The notes under the pieces are model-generated. The model ran no database searches, was not told where the DNA came from, and saw nothing but the letters and a program-made list of their open reading frames with translations. Positions 1 to 13,300 of a stretch of 64,000 nucleotides of DNA are shown here, in pieces (the stretch's first letter is position 1; every line of letters starts with the position of its first letter). The translations under genes were made by a program, and so were the position numbers. Origin of the DNA: Dasyornis broadbenti (lineage: Eukaryota > Chordata > Aves > Passeriformes > Dasyornithidae); the NCBI GenBank assembly GCA_013397935.1, contig VZRN01005010.1, forward strand, positions 3,374,433-3,438,432, given 5' to 3'.

Positions 1-3000
1 CTACGGGCTGATCACAGCAGAGCAGACCACATCTTTTATCCCCCTTTTCTAATGGCAGACAACGGTGCAAGCATCGTATGATTTATGCTATATTCCTGCT
101 TTAAACATTTTTTCCCTGTGACTGCCTCCCCTGGAATTCAGTTTCTTTAGGTCACTGTCTACTGCATACTTGTTTACTGTGTGCATGTGGATGATACTAC
201 TGAAGTTAGTAAGACTACAGACAAGCATAAGCGTTATCAGGATTGGAGTTAGAGACTCTTAACTTCCAGGTTGGTACTAACTTTTAATATAGCCACACAG
301 AATTCCTAGCCCAATGACATCTGCAGTACTTCTGTGAACTTCTGAGACCATTTCCTTTACTTTTTACAAGGCAAAGGTAACCTTTTTACAAGAACGTTAT
401 CATAGATTCCTGGTGGTTTTTGATTTTTTCCCCACATCTCAGGATTTAGTAAGTTGACTTAAAGCTAGATTGGTCATTGGTTTTGGCTTTGAGATTTTGT
501 CAGTGTCTTCAGCATAATGAGTGTATTGGACATAGATAAATGCCCACAAACGGCTGAGAAAGATTAGTTACCACTGCATGGAAAGAATTGCAAACTCTTT
601 GATCTTTCCATGAGAAATGATTCTGTACTCTTCCTTGTTCCCTTACCTTGCAGGTTTAGTGAACCTATTCTAGGAAATTATATACGGAAAACACACATCG
701 CACTATGAAAGCCTCACTGGCTTGACAGTCCATTTCTGCTAAGCACAGAGTGCTATTCCCTCTCACCATGAGAGCATGAGACAGTCAGAGGACTCTATTT
801 GCTATTTCTTTATGTGATTCTTTTGTTTTAACATGCCCATTTGGAAGCTGGCCTGTGACGCAGCCTGTGGGGAGGCACAGGGACAGCACAGAGCAATTCT
901 TTTGAACCTTGGATTGCAGCACTCATGACCTCACTCCCAGCAGCAAGGAAGCCAAGCTGTCCCACAGCTTTCTCAGGTAAACCACTCACTGTTAAACCCG
1001 TAAACACCACTGATCTTTTCTTCTTGCACCTTGGATGCAACTTTTTAATTTACCCTACTTACCAATTCTTACTCTTAAATCCTTTGCAATTCACCTCTAA
1101 AATGCAAAAGCTGAACATTCATACGTTCTTCCCTCTTCCGTGGTGTCCAATTACAGAAACATACAATTAGGGATGTTAATGACAGATTATTAGGCATTAA
1201 CCTATAATGCCATCCTCCAATAGCAGCAAAAAGGGGTCACACTGTAGGTATAATTATCCTGGTTCTCTAATAATATGCCCTGGTCGTGCCTTGTTTCTGC
1301 GATATATCCCTTGTATTTCAGTACAAAGTACAGGCAGTTCTAGTTGTGTTGGAGAGTGATCTGGAGCAGGTTGTTGAGCTGCTGGCACATGGGCCTGGCC
1401 TTCAAAGAGACTGAACAAACAAGGCTGCAGCATCTTCCCAACTTAGGGAAAATTAAAAAGGGATTTTGGAACCTGCCTTTGTTACACCTGCAGTTTAGGA
1501 AGACAGACTCTATTCGCAGAGGGATAAACTGAGGGACAGCAGGAGACAATAGGACTCCTTGGACAATAGGAATGATGGCCCCACTGCTTCTGTCTGCTCA
1601 GCACTAAGGTGGTGGTGTAATATTCTGCAAGGAAGAGGGCAGAAGGTGGGTGGGCAGGAGGAAGAGAAATGCAGTGCAGGTGAGCCCACTGGATAAGAAG
1701 GTGCAGCTTAAGAGCATAAAGGGAAGTTGTCTGTGACAACAGAATAGAAATTCTCTTCCGTAAATAGAATAGAAATATGAAAATAAGAGTGCCCAAGAGA
1801 GGAGAAAAATGAAATGAAACTAAGATATCTGAAGGCACCATGCAAATTTTGTGCTGAGAAGGCCAGCTGCTTCATACTGTTGCCGCAGGAGAAGTGATAC
1901 AACTGCAAGAGTGAGGTGGCTGTTTAGAGTCCTTAATCACTTTATTGACTACTTTCCCTTTACTTAGCTAGTAGCAAAGGCAGAAAATAAACTTAACACT
2001 GTTTCTTGGCTTTCTTGCCAGTAGTCTTTCTCATATGTGGAGTGGCCCCTTCAAAGCTTTCTCATCAGGGCAAGCTGCACACATCTAGGAACTGAAAAGA
2101 GACCCTGGAAGAGACTATTTCAAAGCTGTCTAGAAAGGTGTTTTACTACCCTAAATGGCAAAATATGCGTTTTTAGTGCATCTGAAGAACCACTGGGGGC
2201 GGGGGGAGAAAAAAAATATTAATCCTACTTTGGTTTCACTATGAATTAAGCAAACTTCTTTACTACAAGTTTTTGAGGTCTTGGTGAAGGCACTCTATAC
2301 ATGCAAGGTTTTTGATGTTTCTGAACATGCTGGCAAGGGGCAAAATTTGTGCTGTTACATCTCATAAATCAGGTAAATAATATGTTGAGGCTGTTTCCAT
2401 AAAAAAGGGGGAAAATAATATGCTGAAATCCTGTCAGAACACTTCTGCTCTGTTGTCCTGTTTTTGGTGAGAGTACTAACGATGAAGGTATGTTGTAGAC
2501 AGCGAGTGTCAAAAAGATGTCTCTAAAATGTTGTCCTAGCATGTTATTAGTATAGAAATTGACTTACACACAGATGCCTGCCTTATGGATCCTAGAAGAT
2601 CAATGGATGGGCAAGAAAGCAAGAATGTGAAATACAAGTGTGTGCTTGTGTGTGGTTTTCCTGACATTCCCCTCATCTCCTGTGACTTCCTGGGTGGTTT
2701 GCTGAAAAGCTGTGCCTAGGGCCAATTAAAAACCCACCAGCCCAAGGGAGAGTTCCATTGCAGAAGGATCAGCAACAATTCTAGCCTTGAAGTTAGGTGC
2801 CCAGGTCTGTGTTCAGGTCTGTTGATAAATTTTAATTTAATTTAATAGTAGTCTTTTGCTGCACCTATTTAGTGTGTCATTCCAACACCTCAGGACTACA
2901 GTGGTTCAAGGTGGTTTAAAGGCTCCCAGCTGCTTACATGGGTGGCCTGGCACTGTATTGTCCTGGCCAGGTGGCTAGGCAGTGACCCAGATTGAGGTAG

Positions 3001-4590
3001 GCAGCAGTGATCACACCGAGTTTGCATGAATCAGGTTGCTTCTCCCTTGTTTTAGAGCAATATTATTGTTTGCTGTTTGGTCTGTGGTAGCACCCAGAGC
3101 CTGGAGATGCCGGTGAAGTTTGGTAGCATCAGGAGGAGGAGAAGGACGAGGAGAAGGAGGGGGAAATGCCTTCCCCATGGAACCTGCAGCCCCAGCTCCC
3201 TTGCTCTGTTCCAGGGAAAATAAAATGAATGTTTGTGCTTGGTGAAAATGGCCTTCTCCACTGCCTTTGGTGGAGGTGACCGAGCCCAACTTCTGCCACA
3301 CAAATTTCAGAGACCAAACAGAAAACCCAATTTGCCAAAATAAGGGTGACTCTCTTAAAGCAGCCTATTTTTAGAAGATCCTCTGTGGAGAAAACAAAGT
3401 CTAATTAAAAACAGCCTTTATTGTTGCAGTAAACCACCATTTCACATGTGACCCTGAGAGTTTGTTAAATCTTGTTAACAGTCTGAGTCCCACTTAGCTT
3501 CAAAGTCAAGCCTTCTCTATATCCTGCTGTTTTCAAGGCACATAGTGAACGTCACTGTTACTACGGTGCTCTGCTCTTTAATAGTTATTTTTTGAGAACA
3601 CTACTTTTAACAATTTAAGGTCTCTTCTTCTGGTAACGGTAGGTTCAGTGGTTTTGTGCGTGCTGATCTCCACTTAATCTTTGTTACCACTGCAAATAAG
3701 ATGGAGGGAAAGGTGCCTTTGCAGAACAGCATAGCTTAGAAATTGTGCTTTTTTAATTACCAGCTGTGAAAAAGTCTGTTTTTCCACCAATTGACTTGCA
3801 TACCTTTTTAGTGGTATAACAGGTTCTCAAGGGAGATCACCACAGATAGCAGCATGAACTTCCTCCTTAGGAGGCAATTGCATGTTTTATCTATAAAATT
3901 CTGTCAAATACTTACAGTTCCTCCCTTTGTGGCAAATGAAGTGGAGGGGGTTTGATCCTTCCCTGTAAGAGTCTCTAGAGTTTGCAATCTGTAAGCCATG
4001 TTCAGAAAGGCTCAGGACAGGAGGCAGACCTCTGGTCATGCCTTTGCTTCCGTTCCTTAGAGAGCCATCCCACGGCACTTCAGCTGAGCAGCCAATGGAG
4101 CAGCAAAGACAGTTGGTCATAGGACAGAAATCCTACTGACAAGTCCTTGCAGACAGCAGATCCTTGCTGCATTTTGGTCTTCCACAAGCTGTCACCATTC
4201 AGAAGTCGTCAGCAGTTGCATGCCAAAGGATGCTCAAGGCTGCAATATTCAGGCATCCATTCCACAAGGGACCAGGATGGCAGGGAAGGGAAGCAGCAAC
4301 CTGCCTGTGAGGATGCTCTGGGCTCCAAGGACACTTCTGTCCATGGTTTTGGAGGCTGGCAAGGAATTGTGGGATCGATGAGAAGGTTTGCAGTCCTGAC
4401 AGACTTGTTAAAATGTGTAGCTCTGAACCTTTTCCCGCAGTGTGCTGTCATAGAACTGGCTTGGGAAAACAGCTGAGAAACAAGTAGGAGCAGAGCATCA
4501 AGGGCTATACAGTGATGGGGCTGTGGGACTGGGACTGTGACTGAAAACAAGCAATGGAGATGTTCTACCTGTTACCATAATGAGGACCTT

Positions 4591-4626
4591 GGTGCACAAC
4601 TTGGGTGCACAACTTGGGTGCACTTG
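4591..4626. repeat. 13-bp tandem repeat, about 2.8 copies
   Basis: The unit GGTGCACAACTTG occurs twice in perfect tandem, followed by a shortened third copy GGTGCACTTG. This is a small minisatellite-like duplication with no evident function. Confidence 0.85.
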
Positions 4627-5774
4627 AGCTCTCCACATCTCTGCCTCAGCAGGGGCATCAACAGAAGACAGCTGTGGACAGGGGCAGCACATCAGGAGCA
4701 GCCAGGCATGCCGCATGGGGCAGCAGTGCTTAATGGGATCAGCATTTCTCAGCTGCCAAACTCCCTTGCCAGATGGCACAGGCTCTGCACAGCAACACTG
4801 GAGTGGAGGTGGTGATGAGAGTGTGTGTGAGCATGTGACAGATCAGCACTAAGCTTTTCTTGCTTTCCATCCATCTCCTGTGTTTGGATGTGAGTAGACT
4901 GTGAGACCTAACAAACCTCAAACCCACTGACAGCAGGTTGTGGAGCCTCTAATTTCCGCTGTTTACTAGGCAAGTCCCCTGAACTTCAGTCAAAACCTTC
5001 TCACTGGCGCAAGAGCTCCCTGTCTTCCCACCCTTACTCAGCAAACTGCCAGCAGCGGCCCCCACCCCCAGACATTTGCATTCAATTACCCTGAATTTAC
5101 TCACAGAAAGCAAATTTTGCCTGGCCACAACTTTGAAAGGAGCAAAAACAAATGCTTCAGGTCACAAACTGTTATATCTGATCCTCCCTCCAGATTTACC
5201 ATGGGGTTTTTACCCCCATCCCTGTTATGTGGTGGTGGTTTCAGATCGTCCTCCTGGCCAGATGAATCTTATAAGAAACTTGGTTATTAATCAGATTTTG
5301 TGGGGATTTCAGGAAAGTTGCATACACAAACAGGCGAGCAGAAATTTCTCACTGTCCTTGTGAAATGACTATCATTGTTTCTCTGTAAAACCACACTCAT
5401 ATGTTTCCTCTGCTGTAACTTCTCATGCCATTCAAGTTTCCCAGGGGAAGTGAAGAAGAAAAAAACTCATCAGAGAAACAGATTAGGAATGAGAGAGATA
5501 ATAGCTAACTATACTAATGGCACAGTTTATGCATTTTGGGGCATAAAGTAGATGTAACATCCACATGCCTTTCTGGGTTGCTATCACTACTAGCCATCCA
5601 CAAATCTGAAGTAATTTAAATAGTAAACTTAAGTAACTAAGGGTTCTTAAAAAGCAAGGAAACTAGTTAACAAGGAAAGCATTCAGCCTTGGAATGGCAT
5701 GCATTACAACTGAGTGCTAGTGCCAACAGGGCAGGAGATGAAATTTATACCTGAGTTGCATTCACAGTTTAGTG

Positions 5775-5945
5775 GAATCATAGAATCTGCTGAGTTGAAA
5801 GGAGTCTTATTATACAGAGTCTAATTCCTGTCCTTGCACAGAACACCCCAAGAATCACACCAGGTGCCCAAGAGCATTGTCCAGACCCTTCATGAACACA
5901 GACAGGCTTGGTGCTGTGACCACTTCCCTGGGGCATCTGAGTTTC
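5775..5945 (-). mobile_element. CR1 retrotransposon 3' fragment
   Basis: The + strand begins with a tail-like ATCATAGAATC. It then follows the familiar antisense CR1 3' UTR wording: a TTGAAAGGAGTC-like block, CACAGAACACCCCAAGAATC, then the GGCTTGGTGCTGTGACCAC block. The element therefore lies on the - strand with its 3' end at the left. It is 5'-truncated and diverged, without coding capacity. Boundaries are approximate. Confidence 0.8.
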
Positions 5946-7225
5946 CCTCAGTTTAGAGCATGCAAGTGTCAGTGTAAGGCTATGTCAGCTGAGTGGTGAA
6001 CAGAGGGAGGCTGCCTGTGTCACCCTGACCTGGCCACGATGGAAATAAGTCCTGACATTTGTCTCTCCACCCTTGCTAAACTGTGGTTGTCAGCTGAACA
6101 ATACCTGACTAACACATACCTGAGGGATGCTAGAGTTGGTTCCCACAGCGGGGCTCCAATGGCCTTGCCCGGGTCACATTTCTGTAACTGGTTTGGGCCT
6201 TGGTTTATTAATCAGCTCTCATTGAGTGTAGCATTTAAGCCACACTGTCGTGTGACAAATATTGGGGTGTGAAGCCTTTGGGATTAGAAGTTCTATACAG
6301 CTCCCCCAATTATTCATATGCCTGTGTGCCCATTGAAAAAGAACAACTCTTTGGTATTTTTTTTTTAATTGCTGTCAAGACCATTCCTCCCTCTCATCCC
6401 AGCTCCAAGAGATTCAAGAGCATAAGCCAATACTCAGATGCTTGTTCAAGTCCCATCTTGCCACAGCCTGAAACAAAGTGCTACGCCTCCACTGACAACT
6501 CAGCTTGACTCCTACTAACCTACTGTGGGCAGGAGCATTAGCTCAGGCTCTTCAGTCCCCCTCTTACTCAAACTATGCAAGTATATCCTATTCTGCTGGG
6601 TCATGCATTCAAATGTCAAAATTGTGACTCATTAAAAGGGCAAGTGTAGGCTGGGGGTCGTACAGGAAGGAAGAAAAACGGCTTGCAGGAGACTTCCTGT
6701 TTATCCACAGCTTGGGAAAAAAATTAACACAACAGAATACACACACCCTGGCTCCATTATCTTTGCTGGCACTGTGTGGCTTGGCTCTGTCCCTTACCAC
6801 TCCAGGCCAGATCCATCCCTGCCGCGAGTGTGTTTACTTTAGAGGAGTTTACTCGAGAGAGAAATCCGGCCCCCGGAGCCTGAATGCTCGCAGTGTGCAC
6901 AGGCACTGAGAGCCCCTGCCACAATGCCACAGCACTGGCCCCCGGCCACACCAGGGAGGTCATTTTCTTCTCGACAATTAGCGAAGTGGTGGCATCACTA
7001 AAAGAAGTTGAATAAACACATTCAACCCAGCTGGGTTCCCAGTTTGCTCTGTTCTCACCACTCTTCCTTCTGGGCACACGGTGGGGCCCCAGCAAGCAAG
7101 AGCTTGATGCCTGTGCACTGCGCTTTCATTCAGGCCTGGTTGGAAAAGGCTTTTAGGAAAGAGGAGGAGGGGGGAAGTAACCCTTTGGCTTTCTTCTTTT
7201 ACAACAAATGTCTTCTCCTTTTCAG

Positions 7226-7328
7226 AGACGAAAAATGCCAGCTTCTCTAAGAAAACTACAGCAAATGGCTGTTTTCATGGGACTGTTCAGTGGTGGGGGA
7301 TGCATCGTGATGTATAATCTTATGCAAA
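7226..7328 (+). CDS. COA1: COA1 exon with start codon and membrane anchor
   Basis: The exon lies between the pyrimidine-rich acceptor CTTCTCCTTTTCAG and the donor GTAAGT, ending in phase 1. Nine bases precede the ATG at 7235 and read R-R-K in frame, so they are either 5' UTR or the end of a longer coding N terminus. The segment AVFMGLFSGGGCIVMYNLM is the predicted transmembrane helix. Confidence 0.9.
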
Positions 7329-10300
7329 GTAAGTCTTGGTGTTGTTAGCAACCTTATTTCTCCTCTACCCCTTTCACTGGCTTTTGTGTAGTGCGGAAAA
7401 TAGCAGCATGCAAATTGTGATAAACAGTTGAAGTTAAGGGAAGTGTGGCTGAACCTCTGGGTTCTGCCTCTGTGGGCTCCACTTTTTTCATCCCCAGGGC
7501 TTCTGGTTTCCCAGGTGCTGCTGCATGCATTTCCAGAGGCAGATATCGCAGAGGGAGCAGGCTGGTGTGGTCAGAAGAAAGTCTGGTTTTTGGGGGTTTC
7601 CTGAAGGTGAAGTGAAAGCTTAGGCAGTAACACCGGTTTCATTTCTCAACTGAGATTTTGTAACTGGGCAGTAAAAGAGGATCATCTGTGAGAAGGTGTT
7701 GAAGTCTAGCAGTTTTATCTGTAAATCTCTGTGTGGTGCTGGCCCTTAAACACAATACACCTGTGAGGTGCTAAGAAATCATGAGTTTTTCCTGAATGAA
7801 GTACAGATAATAGCAGTCAGCACTGAGAAGCCCAGGACAAAGAGAAAAGCTAGACAGGTGACGTTGGTGTTTATAGACATCTCTAGTTGCTATGTGTCTT
7901 TGGCCAAGAATCCACATTATTGGTTCAAATTATAGATGTTTATTTTTTCTAAAACTGCTTTTAGATATTTAGCATCAGAGCAGAAATAGACTTGCCTCTC
8001 TCTCAGGGGGTGCCATAAGCCTCTTGGCCCTATGCCTCTCCTTTGTTGGTGCTATCAAATGCTATTGCTTTTCACCTACCCTGATACCAGAGGGTGCTGC
8101 CAGAAAAAAGTGTAGCTAAGCCTGTTTCTCAAGCCCTCAGACAAGCTCTGAAACCTCCCTTTCATTTTACACATATTAATAACAAATCAGACAAGGCTGG
8201 AAAGCAGGCTTTAATTTTAGGCAGCTTATGCCCCCAAGCTCTGGAGTCCGTGACAGAAACATGATCTGTACACTTTAAATTATTGAATCTGGCTTTAACA
8301 AGGACATTAGCATATTTTGATTTTCAGGTTCAGCACTGTTATCTAGAAATCTCGTGGGGTAGTCACCCTCTGTGCTACACAGCAAGTCCGAGGTTGGTTC
8401 CCTGCAGCCTTGGCTGTGCAGTCACGTGGCACATTGCAATGGCTGCTTCTGGCTTTCTTGCAATTTCAGTGGCCACTGAACAGCTGCCTGATAACTTGGT
8501 GACAAACCAGCCGAGCTGCTGAAAGAACGCTTTCTGCAGCCAAATATGTCCTTCTCTATCCTCTGAACAGACACAGGAGCCACACTGAGAACCTTTCTCC
8601 CCTGGTTCTTTCTGCTTAGTGCACAGAACTGGCCCATACTTGGATTTGTGAGGAGCGAGTGGCCTCCATAGTGGTGAGAGAGGATTGCTTCCCTTCGCTT
8701 CCCTTTGCTTCCCTTCTCTTCCCTTCGCTTCCCTTCCCTTCCCTTCAGGCTGAAGGGTAGTTTGTATGCATTTGGTCTCTATGCAAGCTTGTATAAATAC
8801 TCAGGTAATCCTATTTCTACTTACTCTCGTCACATCCACACCCTTCTCATGGAAGCAGGCTGCTCAGCCAACTCCAGCATGCTTTCAGGTCTCCTACCAG
8901 AAGATGTGTGGACAAATGGATTAGTTGGGCATTTAATGTCTAATGCATGAGATGCTAACAAGGAATAGCTGAGAAGGAGCACCAGGAAATTAGAATCCAT
9001 TTATCCTCCAACCTGCAGGATGAACACAACATACTTTTAATGTGGTCTGGGTGGCTGTTTACCATGATTTATAGGTATTAATGGGCTGGCATGCTGCAAC
9101 CCCTTTGGTTGGAGCTCCTTAGGATGTGCCAGGGGGACACAGGAGGACCAACACAGGCCACAGCCTAGCAAAGCTATTTCTATGCCAACTGGATGCTGTC
9201 TGCTCACAGACAGGAGAGGGGGCAGCATCCTTATGCCTCATGCACCAAGATTAATACTGATGGGTAAGAGACCAAGAAACAAACCTTACACCTTATTTTA
9301 AACCCTTTGAAATGTGAGGGCAAGTTTGCCAGAGTAGGATTTACACAACTGCACACCTTAGCTTAACTCTGCCCTTCTGGATGTCAAAAGAGTGAAGTTA
9401 TGCTTATCAAGAAACCCCAGCAAGACAGACTTAAAACTAATAAGCAAATCTCTGTCTCCATAAGGAGGGTCAGCAAGTTTCCAGCCCCTGAGCTCTGCCG
9501 TGTCCATTGGCAATCATGGTACAGCATTTCACAGCCATACAGAGCAACCAGACATTAATAAACAGCAGTTTGCCACAATCGTCCTCCATGTGCCAACACT
9601 GCGGCATCCATCTCTGGTGCTGTTGTGGCTGCTTGACTAGTAACTTGAGTGGTGCTTCTTCATGCCTCCCTTCTAATGCATCTGTCAGTAGAGTTTCAGC
9701 TTCATGGCTGCCACTTGGAAAGCTGTACCAAGACCACAGCAAGAGTTCCACAGCAGCAGCGGTTCCTGTCTCAATGTCTGCAAGATAGTCTCCATTCTTA
9801 AAGTATTTTATGTACTTCCAATAAAAAAAAATAATTAATTACTATCAGAACATTTCAGATATTCATCCTTGTACTTTTCTTCCTGTTTCCCCATCCTTTT
9901 AGGTAATCTACAAATGCATGAAAAATAGGGAGACACAGCCATAAGCTGAACTGTATATCAGAATGGAACAGGCTGTGTTCAGAGCCCTCTTTACTTAAAT
10001 GAGCTAAATAACATTTGTTTCTCTGATGTAAGGGTGTTTCCTCCTTTAACTAAATTTCTCCTAATTAATAGTTTTGGACTATATGTCAGGGAGGGTGTGG
10101 TAGTCTGGGGAAAATGTCCTTTTTTTTTTTTTAAACTTATGTTTTGATTTCAATTGAACAGTCTCCTCACTACCCTGTTTCTCTCACCCAGAAAGTTTTG
10201 CCAGGACCCAGTATTACCAGCAAGCTTTGGAGCATCTGAACAGCAATCCTGATGCCCTGGAAGCCCTGGGTGCCCCCCCCCTTAAGGTTCACAACATCCG

Positions 10301-13300
10301 ACTGACAGATGGGAGCAATTGTGTGGACACGGAAAGAGCGCGGGTAATGCTGGGCAGGTGCCGTCATAGGGTGGCGTCCTGAGATGTCACATGATGAGAG
10401 ATCAGTCAGGGGATTTTCAACAGGTCATGAGTCACCTGGGGGCACTGGAAGGCAGTAGGATGGGATACCAGTTGATCTGGAAGAGGAATGGATTTCCAGA
10501 GCATAAATCTATTAGCCTAGGAGCAGGAAGAGCAGCATTTCATGTTGTGCTATATGCGCCCATCACAGAATGCCAAGGGACCTCTCAAGCCCATCAGTCA
10601 CCCTCCTCACACTGTAAGCTACAAAATCATTTTCAGAGACTCAGATGCAGCTTTAAAATAACACCTGCCTCCCTTTCTTCCCCAGATATGTCCAGCTAGT
10701 TTTTAAAGCTTTGTTCAGAGCAGTTTTACAGCTTCTTACGGTCTGTGCTCTGGTACTGCATAAATGATGGTGGTTTTAAGAGCACCTGTAAGTTCCTGTC
10801 ATGGAGAACAGCTGCCCAGCCTGAGACTGAGTGTGAGGGTTACTCAGTGACTGGAGAATGCTGTGCTAAGTGCTGAAGTATTGCACAAGGCTGCCATGTA
10901 TCAGCCAAGGGCTGGGCCCAAGCAAACCTTGCAAACACAAGTCCACTTCCACTCTGCATTGATGCCTCAAGACTACTTTCCATCAGTGTTTTTACCCCTT
11001 AATCCAGGACTGGCTACCCTTCCCTTGTTTTGCTAGGTACACTTTGTGTCCCTAGCAACCTCTCCAGGTCCTTCACTGGGGTAACTCATTACATTGGAAT
11101 AATTTTGTTCTTACTGGTGAGTAGTTATGAATGCCAGGGACCGAGCAGGAGCATTAAGGAATGGGTCAGATGGCACAATGAGGAAAGTGGCTATCAGGGT
11201 AAGATAAAAATCTCCCAACCTTTAACCAACTCACATAAAATTACTTTCCATTTCACTTCAGCCAGGCTGCACTTACATGATACCTTGCACCAAAACGTTT
11301 CCCATGTTTTTTAGATTCCACCCAGAAACATATCTAAGGAAAAAAATCATGCAAAACTCCACACAATCTCATATACTGACTGAGAGGAAGATAACCTTTC
11401 CCACGGGTGTTTTCATGTGTCACTGTTTAAGAATGCTGGTTGCTTGGGTGACTCAGGGTGAAATCAAACCCTTCCTTCCACTGACCTCACCCAAGACACA
11501 AATCACCAACTTTCTTCTCTACTTTTTCATGCTCCTAAATATTCATATTCTCATTAAATAAACTGGTTAATCATCATTATACCACAGGTCGATTTACTGA
11601 CTCCACAACATTCCCATCTCCTGGGTCTGTTGGCGAGCACCTGGCATTTTCTATGTGTGATTGCATCACCACCAGCAAATGCTGCACCTGAAACACTTCT
11701 TTTATTCAGACATTAGGCCCAGTGCAATTGGCCATGGTCACTGCTGCAGCTCCAGCTTTGTTTGTTAAACAGATGAGTGATAGAATTTGTGACACTGAAA
11801 AAACCCAAATCATTGAACATCTCATTACCTCAGTGTGTATTAAAGGTCTGATATGCAGAGGATCTCAACCTACAGGCTTGTTAATGGTTATGGTAAGCTC
11901 TAACAGTTCAGGTCACCTCTGGATGACCATGCATTCTGGTAGGGAAAGGTGTTTGCTCATAAATATTTTGCCAAGCAAGTGGTTTTCCCTGGGGGTTGCA
12001 GCTGCAGCACAGTACATTCTTTCATCAGAGAGAGATTAATGCATGGCAGATCAGACATACTTTTGTAGCCACACACGTGTTAGCTGTTAGAATAGCTTAG
12101 TCGAACTCTGAAATACAATATAAAAAATAACTATAGTTTAAGTTAAAAAGGTGTTACGTCTTTGACTAGAAGGAATAGATGTCTGTTTCATAATGTGCTT
12201 TGCTGATTTGTTAATGTGCTTTAACATTTGCAGATAAAGTTACCAGTCTCTGGAACAAAATCGGCGGGATATCTCTACGTGAACTCGGAGATGGACCACT
12301 CCCGTCAGTGGTGCGTATTGGGGCAGGTGCCAGGAGAAATGGGAAAGAAGTGGTAGGAGGAAAGAGTAGAGCAGGATATTTGCTTTAGTCATCCGTGTTG
12401 CTGAGGTCATGCACACAAAGCAAGCGGAAACTCCTGTCTGAAGGTCTTGTGGAAGGTTATTGTTTTCATTAGGACAAAAATATAGGTTAGTTGAGAAATA
12501 TATTGAATTCATCTCTCTGAATGTGAATAGAAAAGCAATACGGGCCATTCCTTTGTTTTGTGTTCTGCAAACTGTATCTCAGTACATACACAAATACTGG
12601 GAGCCAAGGTAAAGTATTGTCTCCTCCCACCCCGCCTCCCCACAGAGGTACAAAGGCTGTTGAACAGCAGTCCTAACTCTAATCTAGTATTATGGATTGC
12701 AGTAAGGGAGTCATTATATTGGAGCTGTGTGAGGTGAGCTAAAAACACAGAAATTTTTTTTTAAGCTATCCAAGAAGTATGGTCCTTATGGTTAAAAAAA
12801 AAGGTGCTAGAACAGATACATTATAGTACAAGGATGCTCTGATTCCACATCATTCAGAAGTGACTTTACATTTTTGCCATACTGAAGTCTGGAAACCTCC
12901 TTTACCAACAGTAAGCTGGTTTCTGGAACTGAGCAAAGAATTACTACATGAATTCAAAAGTTTTACTATATGCAAACCTCTTGTTAGGTACTTCTGTTAC
13001 CTATACTTAGAAACCGAAAGCTACAAAACTTTTACTCAGCTGCCACTAGCCATATGATAGTGTTTTCTATTCATAATTAGATGAGCATGACTTACGGGAT
13101 TTCTCTTCTGAGTAAGTATGGGAAGGAAAGTGTAAAAGGATGTGTGAAAGGCACTAGGCTGGGACTTGGGAAACTCTGTGCCAGAGCTGGCCTCTTCCGT
13201 GATGTCCAGGGATAACCCCAGAGGTCCCCAGCCACATTTCTTGCACACCTCGCTTCCTTGGTGCCTGAACTCTGATCTCCTCACTCCTCCTTAGCCCCTC

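Larger units (their letters stand above)
1..7225. other. Region upstream of first visible COA1 exon; no gene recognised
   Basis: I see no exon with a recognisable protein here on either strand. The open frames are short, are not flanked by matching splice signals, and resemble no family I know. Because the first visible COA1 exon begins at a splice acceptor, at least one COA1 5' exon (untranslated or encoding a few residues) must lie here or further left. I could not locate it. The stretch holds one CR1 fragment near 5.8 kb and a short 13-base tandem repeat near 4.6 kb. The rest is ordinary unique-looking sequence, probably intron 1 of COA1 plus intergenic DNA. Confidence 0.5.

Noticed and set aside
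8687..8747. Tandem units as a CRISPR array
   Set aside because: The units are contiguous simple sequence without unique spacers, in an animal intron.
10170..10367. - strand frame over a COA1 exon
   Set aside because: It is a shadow of the COA1 exon on the other strand, where splice phases and protein similarity support the + strand reading.
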